Assembly (NCBI GenBank): GCA_040219935.1 | Contig: JAVJUA010000011.1 | Location: 248,001-312,000, forward strand | DNA length: 64,000 nucleotides | From: UBA7803 sp040219935 | Lineage (GTDB): Bacteria; Pseudomonadota; Gammaproteobacteria; Pseudomonadales; Azotimanducaceae | Reading direction: 5' to 3' | In this document: positions 1-7,615 of the stretch, in pieces | Layout: each line of letters starts with the position of its first letter | How positions within the stretch are numbered: position 1 is the stretch's first letter | Program-made: the position numbers and the translations under genes | Notes under the pieces: generated by a model | Database searches by the model: none | Told to the model about the DNA's origin: nothing | Seen by the model: only the letters and a program-made list of their open reading frames with translations

Positions 1-1466
1 GCCTGGGCTTCTCGGGCGCCGATTTCCAGAAGCCGTTCAGCGCCTTCTCCGGGGGCTGGCGCATCCGCCTGAATCTGGCCCAGGCGCTCATGGCGCCGGC
101 CGACCTGCTGCTGCTGGACGAGCCCACCAACCACCTCGACCTGGACACCACGCTCTGGCTGGAGGGCTGGCTGGGACGTTTTCCAGGCACGCTGCTGCTG
201 ATCGCCCACGATCGCGACTTCATCGACGCCGTGGCCGAGTACATCGTGCACCTGGAGGACGGCCGCGCCGACACCTACCGCGGCAACTACTCCGCGTTCG
301 AGCGGCAGCGCGCGGAGGCGCTGGCCCACCGGCAGGCCGCTTTCGAGAAGCAGCAGGCCGAGGTGCAGCACATGCAGGCCTTCATCGACCGGTTCCGTGC
401 CAAGGCCAGCAAGGCGAAGCAGGCCCAGAGCCGCATGAAGGCGCTGCAGCGCATGCAGACGGTGGCGCCGGTGCACGCCGACTCACCCTACCGGTTCGGC
501 TTTACGAACCCACAGCGCATGTCGAACCCGCTGCTGACGCTGGACGACGTCGCCATCGGCTACGAGACCACGCCGGTACTTCAGGGCGTGAAGGCATCGC
601 TGCTGCCGGGGGCCCGCATCGGCGTGCTGGGCGTGAACGGCGCCGGCAAGTCAACGCTGCTCAAATGCCTGGTGGGCGACCTTGAGCCGCAGTCCGGCGC
701 GGTAATCCGCGGTCAGCACGCCCTGGTCGGCTACTTCGCCCAGCATCAGCTGGAAACCCTGCAGGCCTCCGAATCGGCGCTGACGCAGCTCGGCGACCGC
801 TTTCCCGACCGCCGCGAGCAGTGGTGTCGCGACTACCTGGGAAGCTGGGGATTCTCGGGCGACCTGGCCGCGCGGCCGGTCCGCACCCTGTCCGGTGGCG
901 AGAAAGCGCGCCTGGCCCTGGCCATGATCGCCCTCACCGAGCCGGCCATTCTGGTGCTCGATGAGCCGACCAACCATCTTGATCTGGACATGCGCGAGGC
1001 GCTGGCGCTGGCGCTGCAGGACTACACCGGCGCGCTGCTGCTCGTGTCTCACGACCGCAGCCTGCTGAAGCGTACCGTGGACGAGTTCTGGCTGGTGGCC
1101 GGCGGCACCGTCACCGAGTTCGACGGCGACCTGGACACCTACGCGGCGCTGCGGCGTGCGGACGGCGGCCGCAAGACCACCCAGCACGATCGCCGCGAGG
1201 AACGCCGCGCGGCCGCAGAGCGGCGGCGCCAGGAGAAGCCGCTGCGCGACCGCGTGCGTGCGCACGAGCGCGAGATGGACGATCTGGGTAAGCGCCTGAC
1301 GGCGGTGGAGTCGCGGCTGGCCGATCCGGAGATCTACCAGACCCTGCCCGCCGACGAGCTCGACGCTCTGCTGGCGGAATCGGGCCGGCTGCGGCAGGCG
1401 CTGGAGGCCGCCGAGCAGGCATGGCTGGAAGCCGCCGAGGCGCTGGAAGCCATCGACGGCGCCTGA
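1..1466 (+). CDS. yheS: ABC-F family ATPase, YheS-like (5' end missing)
   Basis: The gene runs in from the left edge; the frame starts at base 3, so about 487 C-terminal residues are visible. It opens inside the first ATPase domain, at a signature motif reading FSGGWRIRLNLAQALM, followed by Walker B LLLLDEPTNHLD. A linker rich in Arg, Lys and Gln follows. The second ATPase domain has Walker A GVNGAGKST (about 634-660), signature LSGGEKARLALAM (about 888) and Walker B VLDEPTNHLD. A charged coiled coil ends the protein. ABC-F proteins are soluble and act on ribosomes rather than in transport; the FSGGWR signature resembles E. coli YheS more than Uup or EttA. The gene converges on the PDZ gene with a 16-base gap. 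The family is certain; the YheS subgroup is inferred. Confidence 0.85.
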   Translation, partial: LGFSGADFQKPFSAFSGGWRIRLNLAQALMAPADLLLLDEPTNHLDLDTTLWLEGWLGRFPGTLLLIAHDRDFIDAVAEYIVHLEDGRADTYRGNYSAFERQRAEALAHRQAAFEKQQAEVQHMQAFIDRFRAKASKAKQAQSRMKALQRMQTVAPVHADSPYRFGFTNPQRMSNPLLTLDDVAIGYETTPVLQGVKASLLPGARIGVLGVNGAGKSTLLKCLVGDLEPQSGAVIRGQHALVGYFAQHQLETLQASESALTQLGDRFPDRREQWCRDYLGSWGFSGDLAARPVRTLSGGEKARLALAMIALTEPAILVLDEPTNHLDLDMREALALALQDYTGALLLVSHDRSLLKRTVDEFWLVAGGTVTEFDGDLDTYAALRRADGGRKTTQHDRREERRAAAERRRQEKPLRDRVRAHEREMDDLGKRLTAVESRLADPEIYQTLPADELDALLAESGRLRQALEAAEQAWLEAAEALEAIDGA

Positions 1467-1482
1467 AGCCCCGATGCGCCCC

Positions 1483-2508
1483 TCAGGGCTTCGGCGGCGG
1501 CTTCGGCGCGGCGTCGTCCCGGTCGCGGATCTTGATGACGATGCGCTGGTCGCCGGTCTTGAGCTGCACGTCCTGGCGGGCGTTGAGCGCGGCGCCGTCG
1601 ACCGACACCTTGCGCTCGCGCGACTGCCGCCGCACCGTCACGGGAATGGCCTCCTTGGACGCGCCCAGCAGCTCGAGCGCCTGGTCGGCGTCCGTCACCG
1701 GCTCGCCAGCCACGGTCAGCAGCACGTCGCCGGCCACCAGGCCTGACGACGCATCGGCCACCTCCAGCACCAGGACGCCACCATCAACGCCGAAGTAGCG
1801 GCCCAGTTCCGGACCGATGTCGCGCAGCTCGATGGCCCCGGGCACCTGAATGACCATACGCTTCGCAAACGGCGCGCCGATCGCCCTGAGTGCCTCGATG
1901 TGCTTTGCCATCGCCGCCGGGTCCAGGGCGTCCAGGTGCTTCAAGGCTTCCAGCTCCACCAGCGGCGCCAGCTCCTTGTCCAACATCTCCATCATGAACA
2001 TCTGCCGCGGCTGGGTGGTCACATCCACCTCCTGACGCCGGCCGTCGCGCAGGAAGGCCACGCGAACCGCATCGCCCGCGGAGAATCCGGACAGCACCTC
2101 ACCGAGCCGGTCGATAGGCCGCTTCGAGCCCTCGCCCTCCAATGCCACGCCGTTCACCGCGACCAGCCGATCGCCCACCTTCAGGCCAGCCCGCTCGGCC
2201 CCGCCTTCCGGGGTGACGCCGACCAGCACCAGACCGTCGGAGCCTTCGTAGTCGTCCAGCAACACGCCCAGCATGGGCCGATCGGCCTTGAGATCCTGGT
2301 CGGCCTTCTGCACCCACTTCATTCGGTGCAGTTCGGCCAGTTGGCGGGCAGCGTCGTCCAGCTTCTGGCGCGCCTCGTCGATCCGGCGCTCCAGCTCGGG
2401 CGCCGAGGGCGCGTCCGGCGGCGCCGGGGGCGCGGGCTCGCCAGCCCAGGCCGCATGGGCGGCGACCATCAGCATCCCCAACATCCATCTGCGCATGACC
2501 ATTCGCAC
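1483..2508 (-). CDS. secreted protein with two PDZ domains
   Basis: A 341-residue protein with an N-terminal signal peptide (MRRWMLGMLMVAAHAAWA), so probably periplasmic. A Pro-rich stretch and a short coiled coil (about 35-65) precede a first PDZ domain (about 75-165, with GVTPEGGAERAGLKVGD and AVNG). A second PDZ-like domain lies at about 225-300 (LVAGDVLLTVAGEPVTDADQ). No Ser-His-Asp protease domain is present, so it is not a complete DegP/DegS protein. It starts 7 bases after the anti-sigma gene, which makes it the third gene of a sigma/anti-sigma operon. A sensor or ligand-binding role in that signalling circuit is inferred. The C-terminus is charged and ends in KPPPKP. Confidence 0.75.
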   Translation of the reverse strand: MRMVMRRWMLGMLMVAAHAAWAGEPAPPAPPDAPSAPELERRIDEARQKLDDAARQLAELHRMKWVQKADQDLKADRPMLGVLLDDYEGSDGLVLVGVTPEGGAERAGLKVGDRLVAVNGVALEGEGSKRPIDRLGEVLSGFSAGDAVRVAFLRDGRRQEVDVTTQPRQMFMMEMLDKELAPLVELEALKHLDALDPAAMAKHIEALRAIGAPFAKRMVIQVPGAIELRDIGPELGRYFGVDGGVLVLEVADASSGLVAGDVLLTVAGEPVTDADQALELLGASKEAIPVTVRRQSRERKVSVDGAALNARQDVQLKTGDQRIVIKIRDRDDAAPKPPPKP

Positions 2509-2515
2509 CTCCAGA

Positions 2516-3127
2516 CTAATAGATCGCCGGCCCGATCACGGCCCGCTGACGCTGCTCGTCGGCCAGGGATTCCAACATCGCCACGCGCAGGCCCCAGAGC
2601 CGTTCCCGCTCCGCCGGATCGGCAGAACCGGACTCATACAGGGCGCTGAGCTGCGCATCCACGTCGGCGATGCCAAACAGCAACGCCCGTTCCGTGGCGC
2701 TGGTGCCGCCCTCGAGCGCGGTCGCCGGGCTCAGCAGTGCCGACTCGAGGCGCTGGGAGCGCATCACCAGCGCGGCGACCGGGTCAGAGACCATGGGACC
2801 GGCGGACGCCGGCGCAGGTGCCTGCTCGTCAACGCCAACCGGATTCCACCAGACCACGGTCAGCGCCGCCGCCAGGAACACGGTGGCCGCGGTGGCCACC
2901 GGAAAACGCCGCAGCCAGCTACCTCGCTGACGCCGCTGGATGGCGTCCCAGACCGCCGGGTCGGGCTCGATGCCGGGCAGCGCCCGCAGCTCCGAGCGGA
3001 TCCGGGTCAATGACGCCAGCGTGGCCCTCGCCTCCGGATCGGCATAGATCTGCTCGGCACGGTCGGAGTCGGCGAACTCGCCGTCACGAATGGCCAGCAG
3101 GTCTGACAGCGTCGGTTTCGAGTCCAT
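2516..3127 (-). CDS. putative anti-sigma factor, single-pass membrane protein
   Basis: About 203 residues. The N-terminal 75 residues (MDSKPTLSDLLAIRDGEF...) look like a short anti-sigma helical domain. One transmembrane helix follows at about 73-95 (VATAATVFLAAALTVVWW), then a roughly 110-residue periplasmic part. The ATG at 3127 is preferred over the in-frame GTG at 3136 because AAGGTG sits 7 bases upstream. It overlaps the end of the sigma gene by 44 bases, indicating translational coupling. Partnership with the sigma factor is inferred from gene order, size and topology. No zinc-binding HxxxCxxC motif is visible, so it is not a classical ZAS anti-sigma factor. Confidence 0.7.
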   Translation of the reverse strand: MDSKPTLSDLLAIRDGEFADSDRAEQIYADPEARATLASLTRIRSELRALPGIEPDPAVWDAIQRRQRGSWLRRFPVATAATVFLAAALTVVWWNPVGVDEQAPAPASAGPMVSDPVAALVMRSQRLESALLSPATALEGGTSATERALLFGIADVDAQLSALYESGSADPAERERLWGLRVAMLESLADEQRQRAVIGPAIY

Positions 3128-3671
3128 GTGCTTCACCTTGCATCATCTGCGTCAATTTCGCGTAACCGCGGGCCAGCTGCGACTTCGAGTAGCTGGCAGT
3201 CTGGCCGGTAAGCTGGCCGATCTCCTGGTGCGTGTAGCCCTCCACGTCGTGCAGCCAGATCACCAGTCTGGTCTCGGGAGCCAGCGCGCCGAGCGCCCGC
3301 TCGATGTCGCACTGTCCCTGCCAGCGCTCGTCGCTGTCGGCCGGATCGTCCGGCTCCGGCGCCGCGTCCTCGGCCGTGCGGCGCTGGTGCCAGGGCGATC
3401 GCAGGCGCATGAAGCAGTGGTTCGCCGCCACCTTGCGCAGCCACCCCACCACCGCGTCCGGGTCCCGCAACGTCGCCGCCTTATCCATCAGGTCGACGAA
3501 GGTGTCCTGCAGCACCTCCTGCGCCAGACCTTCGTCCCGCAGGATGCGGATCGCCATGCCCAGCACGGTGGGCGCCAGCGTCCGATAGGCGATACCCTGT
3601 GCCCGGCGATCGCCACGCAGCAGCGCGCGGGCGATTCCCGGATCGAGGTGTATGTCGGCGAACCCGGCCAT
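3084..3671 (-). CDS. ECF-type RNA polymerase sigma factor
   Basis: 195 residues with the two domains of an extracytoplasmic-function sigma factor. Sigma-2 covers about 20-90 (RILRDEGLAQEVLQDTFVDL, then GWLRKVAANHCFMRL). Sigma-4 covers about 125-180 (LAPETRLVIWLHDVEGYTHQ, EIGQLTGQTASYSKSQLARG). It would direct RNA polymerase to a small regulon, probably one that includes its own operon. The next genes encode a putative membrane anti-sigma factor and a PDZ protein, so it is likely released by an envelope signal. The gene diverges from a TetR regulator across 150 bases. No clear ECF promoter could be assigned upstream. Confidence 0.9.
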   Translation of the reverse strand: MAGFADIHLDPGIARALLRGDRRAQGIAYRTLAPTVLGMAIRILRDEGLAQEVLQDTFVDLMDKAATLRDPDAVVGWLRKVAANHCFMRLRSPWHQRRTAEDAAPEPDDPADSDERWQGQCDIERALGALAPETRLVIWLHDVEGYTHQEIGQLTGQTASYSKSQLARGYAKLTQMMQGEAHGLETDAVRPAGHS

Positions 3672-3794
3672 GGGTCAGGCCGCCTGCTCGAGCTTGGTCA
3701 TTCGGCGCATGTCATCCCGGCTCTGGTCACTATGATGCGCCAGCGCCACAAATCGTCGCAGCAGAGTCGAAAAATCTGAGCGCCAGCATCGCTC

Positions 3795-3806
3795 GAACGT
3801 TCGTTC
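3795..3806. promoter_or_regulatory. candidate TetR operator (GAACG-TT-CGTTC)
   Basis: A perfect inverted repeat GAACGTTCGTTC lies 15 bases before the TetR-family start codon. TetR regulators usually repress their own gene by binding such palindromes, so autoregulation is likely. It also lies in the divergent region with the sigma gene. Only this single copy was found. Confidence 0.45.
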
Positions 3807-3821
3807 TGCTAACCTTCGCCC

Positions 3822-4382
3822 ATGCGCGCCGCCACACGAGACTCGCTGCTGCCTCAGCTCGCCCGGGTGTTCCGGGAGCGGGGCTACGAAGGCGCCACGC
3901 TGACGCAGCTTTCTGCGGCGACCGGTCTGGGCAAGGCCAGCCTGTACCACCATTTCCCCGGCGGCAAGTCGGAGATGGCTGAGGTGCTGGTGCGCCAGGC
4001 GATCGCCGATGCCGAACGCCTGGCCTTCGGCCGCCTGTACGGGGCGCAGCCGGCGAGCGAGCGGCTGGCGGCCTTCGTGGACGGCTTCGCGGCCTACCTG
4101 GAGCAGGCGGACGGGCTGTGCCTGCTGGGCGTGCTGGCGCTGGGCAGCGCCCGGGACAGCCACGGTGCCGAGATCACGGCCCAGTTCCGGGACTGGCAGG
4201 GCGCCCTGATCCGCGCCCTGGAGGAAGGGGGCGCCAAACCGAAACGGGCCGCCCGAATTGCCGCCGAGGCCATCAACCTGCTCTATGGTGCTCAGGTCGC
4301 CGCCCGCCTGCTGGGCGACCCGGCGCAGGTTCCCCGCGCCCTGAAGCGTGTGAGCCGCAAGCTGACCGGCGCGCTGCGCTGA
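3822..4382 (+). CDS. TetR/AcrR family transcriptional regulator
   Basis: 186 residues. The N-terminal 50 form a TetR helix-turn-helix (GATLTQLSAATGLGKASLYH followed by HFPGGKSEM). The rest is an all-alpha ligand-binding domain with a C-terminal part like the LmrA/YxaF group (NLLYGAQVAARLLGDPAQV). A palindrome just upstream is a likely operator. The gene converges on the disulfide-reductase gene with a 16-base gap and diverges from the sigma gene, so its target may lie elsewhere in the genome. The effector cannot be inferred. Confidence 0.85.
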   Translation: MRAATRDSLLPQLARVFRERGYEGATLTQLSAATGLGKASLYHHFPGGKSEMAEVLVRQAIADAERLAFGRLYGAQPASERLAAFVDGFAAYLEQADGLCLLGVLALGSARDSHGAEITAQFRDWQGALIRALEEGGAKPKRAARIAAEAINLLYGAQVAARLLGDPAQVPRALKRVSRKLTGALR

Positions 4383-4398
4383 CCGGCTCGCGCTGGGC

Positions 4399-5823
4399 TC
4401 AGCGCATCCAGTCGTGAAAGCGGCCGACCCAGCGCAGGGCGGCCTGCGGCGCGTGCGCCCGGCGCCAGGCACCCGCGGTCAGCTTTGCGGCCTCCGCGCG
4501 GGTGGGGTAGGCATGAATAGTGCTCATCAGCCGTTTCAGGCCGAGGCCATGGGTCATCGCCATCACGAATTCGGCGATCAGCTCGCCGGCCTCGGCGCCG
4601 ACGATGGTGGCGCCCAGCACCCGGTCGCGGCCGCGGGGGGTGATCACCTTGACCCAGCCCTCCGTCTGGCCCTCGGCAACGGCCCGATCCAGGTCGTCCA
4701 GCGGGTACGTGGTCACCTCGACATCGAGCCCCTGGTCCGCGGCCTCGGACTCCGAGAGGCCGACCCTGGCCACTTCCGGGTCGGTGTAGGTGACCCACGG
4801 CACCACCCGATAGTTCACCGGAAACTTGCGGATGCGGCCGAACAGGGCGTTGACCGTGGCGAACCAGGCCTGGTGCGCCGCCATGTGGGTGAACTGATAG
4901 GGCCCGATCAGGTCGCCGCAGGCGAAGACGTTGCGGCAGCGCGTACGGAGGAAGCGATCCACCACCGGGCTGCCCTGCCGATCCAGCTCGATGCCCAGGT
5001 CCTCGGCGCCCAGGCCGGCCGTGTTCGGACGGCGGCCCACCGCTACCAGGATGCGATCGAAGGGCAGCGTGACCTCCCCGGCGTTGGTCTCGGCGCGCAG
5101 GGCACCGTCGGCGACCTTTACCGCCCGATGCGCCAGCCGCACGTCGATGCCCTCGCGGCGAAAGACCTCGGCGACATGGGCAGACACGTCGGCGTCCTCC
5201 CGCGGCAGGAGCTGCGGGGCCATGTCGATCAGGGTCACCTGGCTGCCCAGGCGCGCGAACGCCTGCGCCAGCTCGCAGCCGATGGGGCCGCCGCCCATCA
5301 CCAGCAACCGGCGCGGCAGCGTGTCGAGGTCCCAGAGGGTTTCCGACGTCAGAGGATCGGCCTCGGCCAGACCCGGGATCGGCGGCAACAGCGGCTGCGC
5401 GCCGGTGGCCAGAACGATGCTGCGGGTGCTGATCCGGCGCCCATCCACCTCAACGTGGTGCGGGTCCAGCAGACGCGCGCGGCCGGCGACGCAGTCGACG
5501 CCCAGCGACCGGTAGCGGTCCATGGAGTCCTTGGGCGCGATGGTGGCGATGGCGTTGCGCACCCGCTCCATGACGGCGGCGAAATCCACCTCCGGGGCGA
5601 TGGCTCGGATGCCGAAGCGTTCGGCATGGCGCATGGTGTGGGCCACCCGGGCGCTGGCAATCAGGGTCTTGCTCGGCACGCAGCCCGTGTTCAGACAATC
5701 GCCGCCCATCCGGCCGGCCTCGATCAGCGTGACCCGGGCCCGCACCGTGGCGGCGATGTAGGCGCTGATCAGGCCCGCGGAGCCGCCGCCGATCACCACC
5801 AGGTTGTTGTCGTATCGGGCCAT
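4399..5823 (-). CDS. FAD-dependent pyridine nucleotide-disulfide oxidoreductase (MerA/Lpd-like)
   Basis: 474 residues. An N-terminal FAD-binding GGGSAGL (about 12-18) is followed by the redox-active disulfide GGDCLNTGCVPSK (about 40-52), an NAD(P)-binding GGGPIGCELAQ (about 180) and the second FAD motif FACGDLIG. The C-terminal dimerisation domain carries HAYPTRAEA where dihydrolipoamide dehydrogenase and mercuric reductase have HxHPTxxE, so the usual catalytic His is Tyr. There is no N-terminal metal-binding domain and no C-terminal Cys pair, so mercuric reduction is unlikely. It follows a TVP38/TMEM64 membrane protein gene by 4 bases in the same operon, a frequent pairing. The substrate is unknown. 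Confidence 0.85.
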   Translation of the reverse strand: MARYDNNLVVIGGGSAGLISAYIAATVRARVTLIEAGRMGGDCLNTGCVPSKTLIASARVAHTMRHAERFGIRAIAPEVDFAAVMERVRNAIATIAPKDSMDRYRSLGVDCVAGRARLLDPHHVEVDGRRISTRSIVLATGAQPLLPPIPGLAEADPLTSETLWDLDTLPRRLLVMGGGPIGCELAQAFARLGSQVTLIDMAPQLLPREDADVSAHVAEVFRREGIDVRLAHRAVKVADGALRAETNAGEVTLPFDRILVAVGRRPNTAGLGAEDLGIELDRQGSPVVDRFLRTRCRNVFACGDLIGPYQFTHMAAHQAWFATVNALFGRIRKFPVNYRVVPWVTYTDPEVARVGLSESEAADQGLDVEVTTYPLDDLDRAVAEGQTEGWVKVITPRGRDRVLGATIVGAEAGELIAEFVMAMTHGLGLKRLMSTIHAYPTRAEAAKLTAGAWRRAHAPQAALRWVGRFHDWMR

Positions 5824-5827
5824 AGGT

Positions 5828-6562
5828 CTATTGCTCCGCTGCCGAGGCGCGCGCCCGGCGCAGCCCCTCGAGAATCTTGCGTGCCGCCAGCGGGAACAGG
5901 CCCAGCAGCGACAGGGCGATGATCAACCCGGGGCTCAGGACGTCCCCCACGCTGCTCACGGTCGCCAGTTGAGTGCCGGCGAAGACGTAGACGAACGTGC
6001 CTGCCAACATGCCCACCTGGCTCACCCAGTAGAACGTCCAGGTGCGGATCGGCGTCAGCCCCATCACCAGGTTGATCACAAAGAACGGGAACAGCGGCAC
6101 CATGCGGACGCTGAACAGGTAGAAGCCGCCGTCACGCTCCAGGCCGCGGTTGACCGAAGCGAGCTGCCGGGCGAATCGCTGCTGCACCCACTCACCAAGG
6201 ACTTTCCGGGCGATCAGCATCGCCAGTGTGGCTCCGACCGAACTCGCGAACGAGACGATGGCCAGACCCCACACCAGTCCGAAGATGGCCCCTGCCGCCA
6301 GGGTCATCACCGCGGCGCCGGGCAACGACAGGGCGGTAACCAGCACATAGGCCGTGAAGAACAGCGCGGTGGCCGCGAGCGGTTGCCGGTGCGCAGCCGC
6401 CACCGCCGCCTCGTGCACCTCCCGCAGGTAGCCCAGGTCGAGGTACCGGCCCAGATCGAACCAGAAGAACAGCGCCACCAGCACGACCACCGCGGCCAGC
6501 AGCAGCCAGCGCCTGTCGAACCGTCGAGGCTGGCTGCCGTCAGGCGTGCCGTTGGTTACCAT
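5828..6562 (-). CDS. TVP38/TMEM64 family (DedA-like) membrane protein
   Basis: 244 residues with about six hydrophobic segments, beginning after a basic cytoplasmic leader (RWLLLAAVVVLVALFFWFDL). The central SNARE-associated/VTT domain is recognisable around FGLVWGLAIVSFASSVGATL and by the re-entrant-like PLFPFFVINLVMGLTPI. Relatives are proposed lipid scramblases or flippases of the inner membrane. It leads a two-gene operon with the disulfide oxidoreductase and diverges from hemB across 39 bases. Pairing of a VTT membrane protein with a flavin disulfide reductase suggests a membrane redox function, but this is inference. Confidence 0.85.
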   Translation of the reverse strand: MVTNGTPDGSQPRRFDRRWLLLAAVVVLVALFFWFDLGRYLDLGYLREVHEAAVAAAHRQPLAATALFFTAYVLVTALSLPGAAVMTLAAGAIFGLVWGLAIVSFASSVGATLAMLIARKVLGEWVQQRFARQLASVNRGLERDGGFYLFSVRMVPLFPFFVINLVMGLTPIRTWTFYWVSQVGMLAGTFVYVFAGTQLATVSSVGDVLSPGLIIALSLLGLFPLAARKILEGLRRARASAAEQ

Positions 6563-6601
6563 GCGTGCTCCACACCGATCAATCGTAATGGGATCGAAGT
6601 C

Positions 6602-7597
6602 ATGCCCCGAAGTTTCCCAGGAACCCGGCTGCGAAGGAATCGCGCGCAGGACTTTTCACGCCGCCTGGTGCGCGAGCACGTGCTGACCGCGGACGACCTG
6701 ATCTACCCGATGTTCGTGATCGAGGGCAGCGGACGCCGCGACCCGGTACCTTCCATGCCCGGCGTCGAGCGGCTCACCATCGACGAGCTGGTGCGCGATG
6801 CGGAGCAGGCGGCCCGGCTGGGCATTCCCGCCATCGCCGTGTTTCCCAACGTCGATCCGGGCAAGCGCAGCTTCGAGGGGGCCGAAGCCTGGAACCCGGA
6901 CGGCCTGGTGCCTCGGGCCGTAGCCGCCCTGAAGCGGGCGGTGCCCGAGCTCGGCGTCATCACCGATGCCGCCCTCGACCCCTACACCACCCACGGCCAC
7001 GACGGCCTGATCGACGATGCCGGCTACGTCCTGAACGACCCCACCGTGGAGGCGCTGACCCGGCAGGCGCTGGTCTGCGCGCAGGCCGGCGCCGACGTCA
7101 TCGCACCCTCGGACATGATGGACGGGCGGGTGGGCGCCATCCGCCGGGCTCTGGATCAGGAAGGCCACATCCGCACCCAGATCATGGCCTACTCGGCCAA
7201 GTACGCATCCGCCTACTACGGACCGTTTCGCGACGCCGTGGGCTCGAGCTCGACGCTCGGCAAAGGCAGCAAGGCCACTTACCAGATGGACCCGGGGAAC
7301 GGTGACGAAGCCCTGCACGAGATCGCCCTGGATCTCGAGGAAGGGGCGGACATGGTCATGGTCAAACCGGGCATGCCCTATCTGGACATCGTGCAGCGGG
7401 TGAAGACCCGGTTCGGCGTGCCCACCTTCGCCTACCAGGTCAGCGGCGAGTATGCGATGCACATGGCCGCCATCGGCAACGGCTGTCTGGACGAGCGCGT
7501 GGTGCTGGAGTCGCTGCTGTGCTTCAAGCGTGCCGGCGCCGACGGCGTGCTCAGCTACTTCGCCATGCGGGCCGCGCGGGCGCTGCGCGGCGGCTGA
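6602..7597 (+). CDS. hemB: porphobilinogen synthase (delta-aminolevulinic acid dehydratase)
   Basis: 331 residues. The enzyme condenses two 5-aminolevulinate molecules to porphobilinogen in tetrapyrrole synthesis. The family is clear from LYPMF-like LIYPMFVIEG, APSDMMDGRVGAIR and the Schiff-base lysine in VMVKPGMPYLDI. The metal site reads DAALDPYTTHGHDG, in which the cysteines of zinc enzymes are replaced by Asp/Ala, as in magnesium-dependent Pseudomonas-type enzymes. The start MPRSFPGTRL was chosen because the long upstream extension of the frame reads as antisense to the TVP38 gene and matches no HemB. Other heme genes lie at 11.7-15.6 kb. Confidence 0.95.
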   Translation: MPRSFPGTRLRRNRAQDFSRRLVREHVLTADDLIYPMFVIEGSGRRDPVPSMPGVERLTIDELVRDAEQAARLGIPAIAVFPNVDPGKRSFEGAEAWNPDGLVPRAVAALKRAVPELGVITDAALDPYTTHGHDGLIDDAGYVLNDPTVEALTRQALVCAQAGADVIAPSDMMDGRVGAIRRALDQEGHIRTQIMAYSAKYASAYYGPFRDAVGSSSTLGKGSKATYQMDPGNGDEALHEIALDLEEGADMVMVKPGMPYLDIVQRVKTRFGVPTFAYQVSGEYAMHMAAIGNGCLDERVVLESLLCFKRAGADGVLSYFAMRAARALRGG

Positions 7598-7615
7598 CTT
7601 CGACCGGGCGCTCGG

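Noticed and set aside
4399..5823. Mercuric reductase (merA) as the identity of the disulfide oxidoreductase.
   Set aside because: The C-terminal Cys pair and metal-binding domain are absent, the catalytic His is replaced, and no mer genes are nearby.
5804..6601. An open frame that would extend hemB by 266 residues upstream.
   Set aside because: It is antisense to the TVP38 gene, rich in Gln, His and Arg as GC-rich shadow frames are, and no HemB has such an extension.
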